Assembly (NCBI GenBank): GCA_029204225.1
Contig: CM055100.1
Coordinates: forward strand, 60,776,560 to 60,840,559
From: Diphasiastrum complanatum
Lineage: Eukaryota; Streptophyta; Lycopodiopsida; Lycopodiales; Lycopodiaceae
Length of the DNA stretch: 64,000 nt
Reading direction: 5' to 3'
The notes below the pieces were generated by a model that was given only the letters and a program-made list of their open reading frames with translations, did not search any database and was not told the origin of the DNA. Position 1 is the first letter of the stretch. The number at the start of each line of letters is the position of its first letter. A program made the translations under genes and the position numbers. Positions 35,501-47,550 of the stretch are shown one piece after another.

Positions 35501-36507
35501 ATATCACTTTACTTTTGATCTATGTTGATGACATTATCTTAAGTGGTGGTAACAATCTAGATATAGATGAAATCAAGATGGCACTCAAAAGAGAGTTTGA
35601 AATTCAAGATCTTGGTAAACTTCATTATATCTTAGGAATAGAGATTATTAGAACTTCTAAATCTACATTCATATGTCAAGAAAAGTATGTTAACTCTATT
35701 CTAAAAAGGTTTCATATGGAAGATTGTAAAGTTGTTTCTACTCCTATGGAATCAAATGTAAAGCTAACTACAAGAAGTAATGAAAGATCCTTCAAGGACA
35801 TTACTCTCTATAGAAAGCTAATAGGATCTCTTATATGGTTAACCATCACAAGACCTGATCTAAGCTTTGTGGTTGGTAAACTAAGTCAATTTATGCAAGA
35901 TCCTAGTGAGGCTCATTGGAAGCTAGGAAAGAGAGTACTTAGATACATCTCGGGATCTAGAGATTTTGGCATCTTGTATGGAGGTACTACACCTAACCTT
36001 TGTGGATTTTCAGATTCAGATTTTGCAGGTGATCAAATGGATAGGAAGTCAACAAGTGCCTTTGCAATCTATCTTGGAGATGGAGTGGTCTCATGGCTAT
36101 CAAAGAAGCAACCAACTATCTCTCTATCTTCCACCGAAGCCGAGTACAAGGCATTAACAACATGCACCAAGGAGATTCTTTGGATCAAGAGGATGTTATT
36201 GGATCTTCACTTGCTGGAACCAGAGAAGACTCCAATCATACTTTGTGATAACCTTTCAGCCCAAAGCTTGGCAAGCAATCCTGTTTTTCATGCAAGGAGC
36301 AAGCACATTGAGATTGCTCACCATTTTGTGAGAGATCAAGTCATTGCCAAAGAGGTGGAGCTTCAACATGTCTCTTCAAAGGAGTGTGTGGCTGATATCT
36401 TCACCAAACCATTGGGAAAGGACCTATATTTAATGCATAGATCTAATCTTGGAATGTGCTCAAAGACTATGTTGAAACTAGCATCCAATGTTGAAGAGGG
36501 AGTGTGA
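32554..36507 (+). CDS. Copia gag-pol polyprotein, 1317 aa, intact
   Basis: A single ORF for gag, protease, integrase, RT and RNase H. The zinc knuckle is C250-C253-H258-C263 (CFYCGIKGHFANEC). Protease DSG begins at D309. The integrase has WHKRLGH and CEHC, catalytic D506 (HSDIH), D568 (RSDNGGEY) and E604 (AERKNRT), with 35 residues between the last two. RT has WQMDVTNAFLNG and YVDD at 990-993. RNase H has FSDSDFAGDQMDRKSTSAFA, SLSSTEAEYKAL and DIFTKPLG. The start is the first ATG after the leader, with SERLSSSNYSTWKVRMES following as in other family members. The stop codon (36505-36507) lies inside the 3' LTR, whose first bases TGTGA supply the TGA. All catalytic residues looked for are present. 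Confidence 0.95.
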   Translation: MASNGGIMLESSERLSSSNYSTWKVRMESLLELNELMDIVAEIEERPLTLQEQQRFDKKAKRALHIIKMNVTNELLKEVGKCQSASEAWNALKKLFESKSTSRVLTLRRQIFSSRQREGESAHAFILRVKSLSDDLACIDENIKDGEIVQVMLNGLLNEHANLVQSFAIQRVLPSVVDLQEILLTEEHRLQSKLDGASLQGGGEEAFFTKGKFKGKGKGKGKWSKGGNFDHDDHSSSSSSTKNNKSKFKCFYCGIKGHFANECYKKKREQGERQGNLTIDEEEHNTCESLVMTSSLLANIDDNDPWWIDSGASSHMTRHKEYFTSLLTYEGEGNIIYTANDGQCDIKGIGTIPISLSTNRKANLENVLYIPSITKNLLSVSQMIDKGLDVEFIGDACLISKCGSLIAQGRRHGKLFKLDACVISNHEGCMAREQLTNQEVWHKRLGHPNFKSLEVMAKKELVLGLPKSLVANNSVCEHCALSKSHRLAYSRSTSRSKEAFQLVHSDIHSSSTTSNGGAKMYATFIDDFSRYTWIYLLKSKDEVFAAFVKFKNEMENQFNTKIKCLRSDNGGEYTSNRFKDFCIAHGIKREMSSPRTPQQNGMAERKNRTLCECAKAMRLHANLAKSFWGEALACANYLCNRWTSASLDGKTPHEVLYGRRPSVKHCRIFGCTCFVNITLDDRTKEDPSSKKGVFVGYSEVSKAYKVYIPSTKKVVISRDVIFHEENVSNVVDVDVDVPTNHHDVQDVLDEDGDATPKQTSRKTQRQRAKPSRLTYDEKEKQVVDNSNFAFLTSFDEPTCVGEAIQKKEWIQAMDHEHQALIKSNTWRLVKLPKDKKAIGCKWIFKIKTNQDGSINKYKARLVAKGYAQEYGIDYDETFAPVAKMVTIRILISLATLYDWDMWQMDVTNAFLNGDLEEDIYMEQPEGYVSHDEPNHVCYLQKSLYGLKQAPRSWYAKLNSFLLSQNFVMSEYDHSLYFRLNENDITLLLIYVDDIILSGGNNLDIDEIKMALKREFEIQDLGKLHYILGIEIIRTSKSTFICQEKYVNSILKRFHMEDCKVVSTPMESNVKLTTRSNERSFKDITLYRKLIGSLIWLTITRPDLSFVVGKLSQFMQDPSEAHWKLGKRVLRYISGSRDFGILYGGTTPNLCGFSDSDFAGDQMDRKSTSAFAIYLGDGVVSWLSKKQPTISLSSTEAEYKALTTCTKEILWIKRMLLDLHLLEPEKTPIILCDNLSAQSLASNPVFHARSKHIEIAHHFVRDQVIAKEVELQHVSSKECVADIFTKPLGKDLYLMHRSNLGMCSKTMLKLASNVEEGV
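36493..36502 (+). promoter_or_regulatory. Polypurine tract of Copia-2
   Basis: GAAGAGGGAG directly before the 3' LTR TG. It is also coding, as the last gag-pol codons. Confidence 0.8.
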
Positions 36508-36644
36508 AAATTGTCAACATTTCCTAGCTAGTTTGAGGCCTAAATTGGCTAAAATTGTAAATATTTTTGGTTCTGGAGTTTCACACGTGTGAACCAGGCC
36601 ACAATGTTTTTATTTACTGTATTTTTTCAGTATGATTAAGTGTC
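36503..36644 (+). repeat. Truncated 3' LTR of Copia-2, 142 bp
   Basis: Matches the 5' LTR from its first base for 142 bp with three substitutions, then breaks. It contains CACACGTGTG at 36582-36591. Confidence 0.92.
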
Positions 36645-36659
36645 TTAATAATCTTCACA
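36645..36659 (-). repeat. Stub of 3' LTR of Copia-3
   Basis: TTAATAATCTTCACA sits flush against the polypurine tract complement and resembles the outer end of the 5' LTR (TTAATGATATTCACA, 41981-41995). The match is too short to stand alone; position is the main support. Confidence 0.5.
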
Positions 36660-39600
36660 CTCCTCCTTAAAATTTATGTTCTTATCAACATAGACTGACC
36701 TCATCTTCATAAAGACATTCTTGAGTAAAGGTTTGGTGAGAAGATCTGCAACACAGTTGGAAGATGAAACATGTTCCAATGAGATCTCTCTCCCAATGAC
36801 TTTTTCTCTTACAAAACAATGAGCCACTTCAATATGCTTGCTCCTTGTATGAAAGACTAGATTATTTGCAAGAGCCTGAGCAGAAATGTTATCATTCTTG
36901 ATCTATAAAACCTCCTTAGTTGTAGTTGTAAGAGATTTGTATTTAGGTTCACAAGATGATAGGAAATTGTTGTCTGCTTCTTTGATAGCCAAGAAACCAA
37001 GTTCCCTCCAAGAAATATAGTGTAAGCACTTGTGGATTTCCTATCCAACCTATCTCCTGCAAAATCTAAATCTGAGAAAGCAATCAAAGTCAGATCTTCT
37101 CTTTCATAGAATAATCCATAATCCAAGGTAGAAGATATATACCTCAAGACTCATTTAGCCAACTTCCAATGATATAACTTTGGATCTCGCATATGTTGAC
37201 TTAGCTTATGAACACAAAAGCTCAGATCAGGCCTAGTCACTGTTAACCAAATAAGTGAGCCAATAAGACTCCTATAAAGAGTGATGTCTTCAAAGGATTT
37301 TTCATCATCTTTCATAGGAACTTTTATAGTGTGCTCCATAGGTGTATCTATGCCTTTACAGTTTTCCATATGGAATTTCCTGAGCATGGAAAGTGCATAT
37401 CTACTTTGGCTTATAAATACATGACCTTTTCAAAAAACTATTTGAAGGTCTAGAATATAGTGAAGAACTCCTAAGTCCTGCATCTTAAACTCAGTACCAA
37501 GTGCATGCTTAGTTTCTTCAACTAACTTCTTGTTGTTTTCACAAAGAATGATATCATCTACATAGATGAGAGAATGATTACAAAGTTATCTACAAACTTA
37601 TGATACAGAGAAGGGTCATATTCACTTAGACAAAATCCGAGTGATATGAGATAGGAGTTGAGCCTTCATACCAAAACCTTGGTGCCTGTTTCAGTCCATA
37701 CAGACTTTTGAACAAAAGACAAACTTTTGATTCATCACCTTCCTTCACAAAACTTGGAGGTTGCTCCATGTAAGTCTCCTCCTCAAGGTAACCATTGAGA
37801 AATGCATTAGAAACGTCAAGCTGGAACATACTCCATTTGTGAAAACATGCAAGAGAGATGAGTATTCGAATTGTTACCATCTTTGCAACTGGTGAAAATG
37901 TGTCGTCATAGTCAAGACTTTTGATCTGTGCTTTGGCACAAAGTCTTGCTTTATACTTATTGATAGATCAATCATGATTATACTTGATTCTGAATACCCA
38001 CTTACATCCAATCACATGCATGTTGTTTGGTGGCTCCACAAGCTCCCATGTGTTGTTTGACATCAAGACTTCAAACTCTTGGGTCATTGCTTTAACCCAC
38101 TCTTTGGATTGAAGTGCTTTTTGAACATCCATAGGCCCTTCAACTGATATAAAAAGTGCATGATAGAAAGTTTCACCTTCCACTTGCCTTCCTTCAGCAT
38201 CATATGTGAGGCTACTTGGCCCATATCTTGCTCGTGTAGATCTTCTTGGTGTGGTAGCTTGAATTTGCTCCTCCTCAAGCCTCGGCCTCACCTCTTCTTG
38301 AACAACATCAAGATTGATGATTGATCTTGCATGAGACTCCTTGACCTGTGCATCATCCAAGTTAAACTTCTGATCTTCATGGAAGATCACATCTCTACTA
38401 ACAACATTCTTGTCAGTAGAGGGTAAATAAACTTTGTATGGCTTTTTGGTGGATGCATATCCTATGAAAATTCCTCTTACAGCACTAGGATCTTCCTTCT
38501 TCCTAGTTTCTAGAGGTACATGCACAAAGCATACACAGCCAAAAATCCTAAGATGAATTACCTTAGGTTTTTTCTTATACAACATCTCAAATGGTGTCTT
38601 TCCTCCTATTGTAAGATTTTAAAGCCTATTACAAAGATAGTTTGCACATGCAACTTCCTCTCCCCAAAATTCTTTAGGCAGAGAAGCTTCTAGCCTAATG
38701 GCTTTTGCACATTCACACAAAGTTCTTTTTTCTCTCAGCAACTCCATTTTGCTAAGGAGTATATGAACAAGAAAACTCTCTTTGAATACCCTCTCTCTCA
38801 CAAAAGTCTTTAAACTTATTGGAAGTGTATTCTCCTCCACCATCACTTCTCAAAGCTTTCAACTTGAAAGGAAACTGCTTTTCTACATAAGCTTTGAAAG
38901 TAAGGAAAACATCATAAACCATGGCGTTTGAAGACAACATATAGATCCAAGAATATCTTGTATAATCATCTACAAAAGAGACAGAGCAGTTGGCTCCTCC
39001 TTTGCTCTTAGTTGATGAGAAATGAACATCAGTGTGTACAAGTTCAAATGGTTGCTTTGTCTTGATACTTGATCTAGGAAAAGGCCTTCTATGTGACTTT
39101 GCCAACACACAAGCTTCACAAGGTAGAAGCTCCTTTGATAGTGTCTTTGGTAGACCAACAACTTTTCCTTCTTTGACCATAGATTGCATGGCTTTGAAAT
39201 TGGGATGACCCAATCTCTTGTGCCACAGATCCTCCTATAGGACCTTGGTCTCATAAGCAATATCTGAAATGTTAGCACTCTCCCTAGAATCTAGTTTGTA
39301 CAACTTACCAAATCTAGATCCTCTAGCAATAACTTCATTTTCTCTTGAGATTATACACTTGTCAACTTGAAACTTGACATCCAATCTATGTTCTACACTA
39401 ATGAGATTCTTGGTTAATCTAGGTACATACAGTACATCATTAAGGAAAAAGATTTTGATGATGATGCATGCAATGGAACACTACCTACACTCTACATCAT
39501 TAGTAGTATAGATTGATCTTTTTGCACCTAGATATGGCATGAGGTTAGTGAAAGAGTTCCTAGAACTAGACATATGGGAACTAGCCCCACTATCTATCCA

Positions 39601-40545
39601 CCAGACTTCTTCATTCTTAAAAGAAAAAGATGAAAAAGTAGACATCATTAATGAATCCTCTCTTTCACTCTCTACACCCTCACACTCATCCTCATTAGTA
39701 AGGTTAGCTTGCTTAGATTGGTTCTTCTTCTTGAAACAATTTGATACATAGTGTCCTTTCTTGCCACATAAAAAACACTTGATCTTTGACAGCTTTTTCT
39801 TGCCACTGGATGTTGCAGCTTTCGAAGACTGATCCTCACCACCTTCTTTGGCTTTGTCCTTCTTGAAGTGTTGTTGTCCTTTGTCCTTGCCTCTTGACTT
39901 GTCTCTGATGAAGAGTGCTTTGTCATCTCCACCATCTTTCAATGAAAGTGTGTTGATCGTCAGCATCTTGTTCTCTTGCCTGCTTTCTTCAACAATGAGA
40001 ATACCTTGCAGTGTCTCCAAGGATGGAAGATCCTCCCTGATAGCATAAGTCTATACAATATTGTCATACTCATCTCTAAGTCCATTTAGGACTACTTGAA
40101 CAAGTTTAGTGTTGTTAAGCGCATCACTAATACCAGCTAATTTTTTATGAAGATCCTTAACTCTCATGACATATGATGAAGCACTCTCATCTACTCTCTG
40201 ATAACTTAGAAATATTTGGTTTCTGAGTGTAAGCAATCTAGAAGTATTTTTGATTTCATAGATTGTTTTTAGAGTATCCCAAGCTTTCTTGGCAGTGGTG
40301 CATGTGCTGATCTCTTTTAACACTTCATTGGTAACATTCATTTGTATAAAATGAAGGGCAATTCTGGTTCTTTTGTGAAATGCTACAGCTTCATTAGGTG
40401 CAGTAGATTCTTCTTCAGCTCCACTCACAATATCCATTACATCTTGTAGAATCAATAATGATTCCATTCTGATCTTCCACATTGCATAATTGGAAGATGT
40501 TAATCTCTCACTGTGCTCTAAGAAATGTGAACCAGATGACGACAT
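36660..40545 (-). pseudogene. Copia-3 gag-pol, multiply interrupted
   Basis: Gag starts at 40545 (MSSSGSHFLEHSERLTSSNY) and meets a TAG where related elements have CAG (NIV*TYAI, about 40048). The next frame (40020-39481) has zinc knuckle CFLCGKKGHYVSNC and protease WWIDSGASSH, both intact. Integrase runs 39213-38619 with WHKRLGHPNF, CEAC and HTDVHFSS, SDGGGEYTSNKF, and a stop replacing Q in YTP*QNGVAE. The linker and RT N-terminus are at 38585-37968, RT core at 37880-37626 (QLDVSNAFLNGYLEEETYME), RT end at 37387-37151, RNase H at 37147-36857 (FAGDRLDRKSTSAYT), and the C-terminus ADLLTKPL at 36827-36645. Stops and frame shifts throughout mark an old, dead copy. Confidence 0.9.
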
Positions 40546-41306
40546 CTTCTTTATGAAAAATTCTAGTAATGATTAAAAATGGAGTTGAAAGAATGTTGCT
40601 TGCTATCTCAATCTAGGATCTAACACAAATGTTGATCCACCCTGTGAAATCTAGCAGTAGATGTGAGAACAAATTCTCAACACAGAAAATCAATCTATCT
40701 TGAATTTGGATCTTGCTTTAGTCACAAAAGAAGAAGCACATGCAAGCAAGAAGTCTATCTCTCCCACGAGTTTCAAAGTATTGATAAACTCTCTAGGAAC
40801 TTACTTTCAACTCAAATATAGCAATATGTGTGAAATGAAAAGTCTAAGACCTCCGAACACTCATTTCTATCCAATTCTACTTGATTGACAGTGAAAATTG
40901 ATGAAAATAGTAAAAAAGACAGATGTCTGTTCACTTTGGCATATCCCATGATCGAGTACCCTCTTAGACTCTCTGATTGCCTAAAACTCTTCTAAAAACA
41001 AATCAAATTGATTTAGAAACTCAAACATCACATTCTACTCTTCAATACCTATCCAACAAGCTATAGAACATCAAATTTGGATCACTCCTTGAGAAGTAGC
41101 ACTCATCAATGAGGGCTGATTTCACACGTGTGAGCTCTCTGTCCGTACAAAGCTTTGCTGGATTAGATCAGCTTTGATTTCATCCACTTATGATTCTCAG
41201 ATTGCTTGTTTCTCAGCAAGTTTGAATCCCTCTCCCAAATCCGAGTTCCTACAAGCAAAAAACCTGATGATCTGATATATACACTCTCACCTCTTCAAAG
41301 CATTGA

Positions 41307-41318
41307 GCTCTGATACCA
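41307..41318 (-). other. Primer binding site, initiator Met-tRNA type (Copia-3)
   Basis: The reverse complement reads TGGTATCAGAGC, directly next to the LTR end at 41319. Confidence 0.92.
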
Positions 41319-41995
41319 TGTGAAGTTTTTAGCACTTGTGAACTTCACCACACACCTTACAGGATCGTGTTGTGATTGCACAAGATTGATAAAAGAATAG
41401 TATGCTTGAAAAATCTAACTCTTCACTATGAGAAATGAATGTCACAAATAATTCTAAGTGTTCATTCTGGGAAAAAGAGACTGCTCTCGGGTAGAGAGAG
41501 AAAATCAAGCATGAATAACTCGGGCAGAGAGAGAATGAGTCCAAAACACCAAAATCTCAATATTCACAATATGGCAAAACATGCCCAGCTTTCCCTACAT
41601 GAGAGAGACTCTAATTCCTATAGTGGAGTTGCATGGAAAGTCCACTTAACTGAACTAATGCACCTACCAGACATCCACATGTGTAACTACATGCATGTAC
41701 GTTGCATGTACTGCATGTCAACTCATAAAACTGCCTAGACATGTGTAGATCACTGAAACTATTTTGCATGTTGCATGCACTGATTGCATGTGGCTTGCGT
41801 GCATGCAGTATGACTTTGCATGTTATCAAACTACTGCATGTCATCAAAATAGAACCTATCTAACTCAAATTTGAGCTACACTAGAAGGATATGTGCTCAA
41901 TTCACACTCTTATGTACAACATGAAATTTAGTGGAAATCACCATGGACATGGCCCCAACTCGAGATAGGAAGATAATATTTTAATGATATTCACA
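41319..41995 (-). repeat. 5' LTR of Copia-3, 677 bp
   Basis: On the plus strand TGTGAAGTTTTTAGC...GATATTCACA. Its outer third shares a block (GGATATGTGCTCAATTCACAC near 41887) with the LTR of element F (near 62081), indicating related LTRs. A CACACGTGTG palindrome lies just inside the element, in the leader at 41123-41132. Confidence 0.8.
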
Positions 41996-42380
<385 letters not shown>

Positions 42381-42612
42381 TGCTATTTGGGCTTTCTTTC
42401 TCTCTCTCCCTCCTCTTTGTGCTATGCAGATTGAGGCAGGGTTGACACTCCCAGCATTCGGAGCATATGCTACATTGACGACACAATATGGAGAAGTGGT
42501 TGGGGTATTGATGGCTAGCTATTTCTTGTTGGTTGGGTGGTTTTGCTTCACAGGTGTCCTTTTGGTTGCATGCAACAGGATCTAGTTGGATCTTCACTTG
42601 GCATTCTTACAG

Positions 42613-42624
42613 TGGTATCAGAGC
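42613..42624 (+). other. Primer binding site, initiator Met-tRNA type
   Basis: TGGTATCAGAGC at the end of a likely LTR (…TTACA plus one base). The upstream LTR would contain at least part of the tandem/microsatellite block; its start was not found. Confidence 0.7.
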
Positions 42625-45600
42625 AAGGCTTTGCATCAATCAGAAGGTGGAGTTGTTTTTTGTTTTTTTCCAACTTTTTGGTATTTTCTCCTTGCTTTTT
42701 ACTTCCAGGTAGTGGGATTGGCCTCCAAGTAAGTGGCTTCTCTAATTTTGGTTTGTTTTCAGCCTAATGATCATTGTTATGGAATTTTTCCATAATAACT
42801 TCCATATTTGGGTCTAATTGCACTTAATTGTGGATTTGATCCACAAAAAAGGTCAAAATTTGGTCAAAAAACATGGTTTTTTTAATGGTTTTTGAACTAA
42901 TTTTGGAAATTTTCACAAAATGTTGAAGATTTTGGAATCTGTTAATTAATGGGAGCATTTCTTGTTTTATGTGATCAATAAAGACCAAAAATAATGCAAG
43001 TCTTATTGGAACGGTTTTTATGTCGATCTACATGTAGATTTGTCAATAGTTGAGTGCGACACTTAACTAGTGAACAATCAAAATTGTTTCGTTGATTAGT
43101 AAGTAAAAGTACTACTGATTCCAAATTGGTCCTTTTCCTAGCCAAGTTTGGGGTTTTCATCCTGAACCTCATTTGGAAAGGGAGGAAGGAGATGAAGCAT
43201 GAGGCTCAGATGATTGGTTGACCAAGTGATCCAATTATTTTAATTTATTTTCAATTCCTAAAGTATAAGAGATAGCATATGAGAATACAATTGAGAATTT
43301 AGAAAACTGCCTCTGGGAAGTTGGATTCATTCCCCAGTGTTATTACAATTTCAAGAAATCGAAGATTCTAAGGAAAAAGATATTGGTAGTTAGATAGTCC
43401 ATTTATGGAACCATCTCTGGTTTGCAATTGGATTTGGATCAAATCCTAGGATTTTGCAAATGGAAGCAGATGAAATGTGTTCCATATATGAATCTTGTAA
43501 TTTGGATTCTTTTTGTGGCATTATAGAGTGTTTGTTTATAATGATTGTTGAGACAACCAAGAGAATTCTAACCTATAAAAGAATTAAGTTCTTTTTACCG
43601 TCTGAAATAGATATCGGATATCTATTGTTTTCAGTTATATTGAGATTCTTAATGTTCCTTTTGGTCCAATGAATACTCATGAGGCATTTCAGATAGTATT
43701 GTACGATTCCTTTTGTTCACTGGGTGTTATGCAGATTGGTATTCTTTGTAACACTTAAGGGGCATGAAAGAATTCAATGGCTAGAAGTATTTCATGAAAT
43801 TAGTTGTGAATCTGATTCTATATTGAGGTACAGGATAGCCAGATAGTCTTTTTGACTTTTTCGTAAACGGATCTAGAAGCAGGGAATTCAAGGAGGAAAA
43901 ACTGGTGGTATGGGACATCAGTGATTCTAAAGGGGATTTCTTGTGCGAGAATGATCTGTAGACCTATGGTTAGTGATTACTATAATAATAATACTAGTAG
44001 AAAAACTCATTAGTTTTGTTCAGGAGATTTTGGGAAATTATGAGATATAGATTTAGATCCCAATTGGTATCTCATTATTCACAAAATCTGGAGGCCCTTA
44101 AATCTATTTCTCTTTTATTTTAAACCTCTACTTTTTAGAAATTTCTTAAACACGAGACAATTGGATTGAGATTCATATAATTTCTTCTAGAGTGAAACTA
44201 GGTTCTGAAAGACTGATGATAGTTATATGAAATTGGACTTCCATACAATTATGAAGATTGTTCAGAATCCATTGATGTTTTCAATTGATGGAATTTAAAC
44301 TTCCTAGACCCAAATGATTATCTCTATTTGATAGTTGATTATTGAGATGTTATATTTCTATCACTCGCGATAAGATATTCTATGATTTTGAAGAAAGTCC
44401 GGTTTGTAATAGTATTGAATACTCATTACTAACTTTTTCAAATCTTTAATATCTTATACCTTGTCTCCTGAGAACTTTTTAATGGAAATTGTGGAATTTC
44501 TTTTAAAAGAGAGAGAAGAAAAAATAGGAATAAAACTTTCGATGAATCAGCTAGTTGCATAGATTTTTTGTGAAAAATCTAGTATGTGTGCAAAGGTTGA
44601 ACTATCCAGTATGTGTGCAAAGGTTGAACTATCTACTTGAAATATAAGAACTCTCTAGGGACTGTTTTGAATAATCTAGAACTAGAGGAGTTTTGGGGGT
44701 AATGAGCTGTGAGATATTCATGAATATGGATAGCGGTGGTAATCTTAATCTTGTGTCCAAAGATGTCTGAATAAGTCAACCTAATCTTGGTTTGAATACT
44801 AAAATATGATGTAGGTTGATTGGTTGAAAGAATTTTGTTTATAAAAGTATGACGGTTGGAAAACTTGTGATGTGGAATTATTCACTTCAGAGATTTCCTA
44901 GATATGTTATATACTCATGAGAAATAGAGTTCTTTTGTAGCTGAGTTGCAAGATTCTGAATGAGTTATGTGAGTAACATATGCGAATTATGGATGAATCT
45001 GCCAGTTATAGCCTATGTTTATGTATAGGAGCATAGTTGGATATGTTGGTCATGTACATTCTAATCTTGTGGATCTACTATGTGGTTCCTATGTATTGAG
45101 TTTATATTGTATACTTAAACTAGTCAGGGTGCATAGACATATGAACAAGTAATGTTCAGAATAGTTACTTGCAAAATAATGACCCTTTCTGTGGAAAGGA
45201 TAATTCATTAACTTAGTTATGATTTAGAAGAGGATCTAAATGTGGTGTTATTTTGGAATAAATTTTTGAGTATACGAATTTGACACCTAGACATTTGAGA
45301 TTTCTGAATCATTAACAATTGACTTGAGTAATTGGATTACTCATGATTAAAGGTTAATTGGCTGAATAAGTAGCGTGAAGAGAATTCACTAGAAACAGTT
45401 TATTTTGATCTACATTGCTTATGAGATGCATGTCATCAGGATTCATCAATAAAAGTTGTATGCATAGAATATAGGAGATTCTTGATATAGAATTTTTTTG
45501 AGGGAGAAATATATCCCAAGTTATTGATTGTATCTTAGTGAGCTCATATAGGATGATAGAGTTTAACTAATATCAAGGATAACCACTGAATTCAGTTGGA

Positions 45601-46203
45601 ATTTAGCAGAACTTTGTAATCTGTAGAAGTTGTTCTAGGTGATCATATAAAGTTTATATTGTTGAAGATGGGTGTTAAAATGGTTTTGGTAGGCATTTTG
45701 CCTTTAAATACTTAGTTGATTGTAGAATTTGGATAACTCATAATCTGATTAAGAATCTGGTTGGAGCAATATTATTGAAATCTAGTAATTTTCCTTGGGG
45801 GAAAAAGATTATAGAATAATTCTTGTATTTCTTGAGTGGTATGTTGCACATATATTCCAGTATCTTTCAATGATTAAGTATGGTTTTTGGAGTCCTGTAA
45901 ATTATGATTGACAAATCATAAGATTCTAAATGTTTATGATTGGATCATAAAACTTAATTTGTCATTAGAAGATTAGAAAGGAATGTGATGATTCTTAAGA
46001 TAATGAGTAATTCCTGATCTATTGAATGAGTCAAGAATCTAGATCAGCCAGCTGAGAATCTAAATTTTTTTACTCTAGTGCATATTTGAGAATCTCACAG
46101 GCATTTTCATAACGATAACTTGTTTACTTATGAGAAATTTGCTTACTTTAGTAGATAAAGTTCTACTACAAATTGTATTCAAGGAATGCTTGTGTACTGT
46201 TTT
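42625..46203. other. Retroelement leader or internal remnant, no recognised coding
   Basis: About 3.6 kb downstream of a primer site without any ORF carrying gag, protease, RT or integrase motifs on either strand. It contains a 27-bp tandem duplication at 44581-44634. It may be a non-coding (large retrotransposon derivative-like) interior or simply decayed DNA. Confidence 0.35.
44581..44634. repeat. 27-bp tandem duplication
   Basis: AGTATGTGTGCAAAGGTTGA plus ACTATCC is repeated head to tail at 44581-44607 and 44608-44634, with one difference at the last base. Confidence 0.93.
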
Positions 46204-47028
46204 TGTTGAATTTCACACGTGTGGATTGTCCACTACATGTACTTGTGATCTCCTAAGGTGTGTAGATGCACCAAGATTAAGATTAGATTGAGATTCAAGA
46301 TCAATCTTAGATCCTATGGCAAAAACACACTACTACATGCATTCAATCACTTCCAACTCTCACTCACACATGTGGGAAGTGTTCCAAAAGTATTCTAAGT
46401 AAAACAAGCTGCTCTCCTCAAGTAGAGAGAGAAAATCATCAATAGCTCTCGGGTAGAGAGAGAAGCTAAAAAATCACTTACACTAAAAAATCCACTAAAT
46501 CTCAAAATCAATTAGATCCAAAATGAGGAGTACAATGATACTAGTAGATTCATGAGCTACCACTATGCTTAACTATGATTGGATCACACTTTGCCACCTC
46601 TTAATCCTATTGGACCATTGATCCATGCACCTCTAAATTCTATTGGACTATATTCAAGCACACCTCAAATTCCTATTGGATCACACATGGTTCCACCTCT
46701 AAATCCTATTGGACCTCTTAAACTTCATCAAACAAAAGCATTACACTTGTCTACACTCTAATTGGCACAAGTTTGGCCTCCTACTCTATTTTGGCTCAAT
46801 AGTGGCACTACAAGTGGAAATGGATAATTTGCCATCTATGCCAAATTTGACCCTATCAACATCCTGCACCTAAATGCTTGACTATGAAATTCTATGAGAC
46901 CCCTATATCAAACATTTTGATTTACTTTACAATTCTCCACACGTGGGAACATCCTCCACACATGTGAGATTCACTTACAAACTTCTATCATTAAAAATAC
47001 CAAGCTAGATTTTTGCCAATTTCTCACA
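46204..47028 (-). repeat. Solo LTR of the C/D family, 825 bp, TSD GTTTT
   Basis: Full-length match to the D LTR from TGTTGAATTTCAC to TTTCTCACA. It is flanked by perfect 5-bp direct repeats GTTTT (46199-46203 and 47029-47033) with no internal element. This is the product of recombination between the two LTRs of one inserted element. It contains CACACGTGTG at 46214-46223. Confidence 0.93.
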
Positions 47029-47550
47029 GTTTTCAGCCTAAATCTTCGGTTAATTAGGAGATGGACAAATCTATCAAGATTGTATGGTTGCTATTTTATT
47101 GCATATGATGCTAGAAATAGAGCACTTAACTCAGGAGAGTATTCAGAGTACTCAAGATTGAGTTAACACTAGAGTTAACAATAGAGTCGTCACAAAATGT
47201 GCACCAAAGTGTGCATTTCAAGCACTTATTCAAAAGATCATATCTCATAAACTATGATGAATCGCGTCAAATCCTTTCACATGTGTGTTCTTCATATATA
47301 CATTTATGGATTAAAAATTTTGAGACCTTCATTTTGAGCAACTTATATGTAAGATATGACGTGTCAAACATGTGGGGGTACTGATGAAACTTCAATATTT
47401 TCATGTATGGGACTACATTGTTGTAAATTTTAGATTCAATTTTTATGATATGTGCATTCAAATTAATCCTTTTCAGTATCGATAAAAATCACCAAAACTT
47501 GAAATATCATATAAGAGTGTATAATACTATGATTTTAACCATATTTTTTT

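Larger units (their letters stand above)
30727..36644 (+). mobile_element. Copia-2, Ty1/copia LTR retrotransposon with truncated 3' LTR
   Basis: It has a complete 5' LTR (655 bp), primer site, leader of about 1160 bp, intact gag-pol, and the first 142 bp of the 3' LTR. The two LTRs differ at 3 of 142 aligned positions, pointing to a fairly recent insertion. The 3' LTR stops at 36644, where sequence of Copia-3 in opposite orientation begins. The 5 bp before the 5' LTR are ATGAT; their partner is lost with the 3' end. Confidence 0.93.
36645..41995 (-). mobile_element. Copia-3, decayed Ty1/copia element with 3' LTR almost deleted
   Basis: In minus orientation: 5' LTR (41995-41319), primer site, leader, and gag-pol broken by many stops. 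It ends with a polypurine tract (complement CTCCTCCTTAAAA) and only about 15 bp of 3' LTR (36659-36645). Its missing 3' LTR end is fused to the truncated 3' LTR of Copia-2. Its gag and integrase resemble Copia-C more than Copia-2. Confidence 0.85.

Noticed and set aside
42625-46203. Possible gypsy or copia polyprotein after the primer site
   Set aside because: Neither strand showed gag, protease, RT, RNase H or integrase motifs; only short AT-rich frames.
46579-46761. 60-aa ORF starting MDHTLPPLNPIGPL, repeated at 55112-55294
   Set aside because: It recurs only because both lie in copies of the same LTR. It translates short internal repeats and has no stop-free counterpart in the D LTR, so it is not considered a gene.
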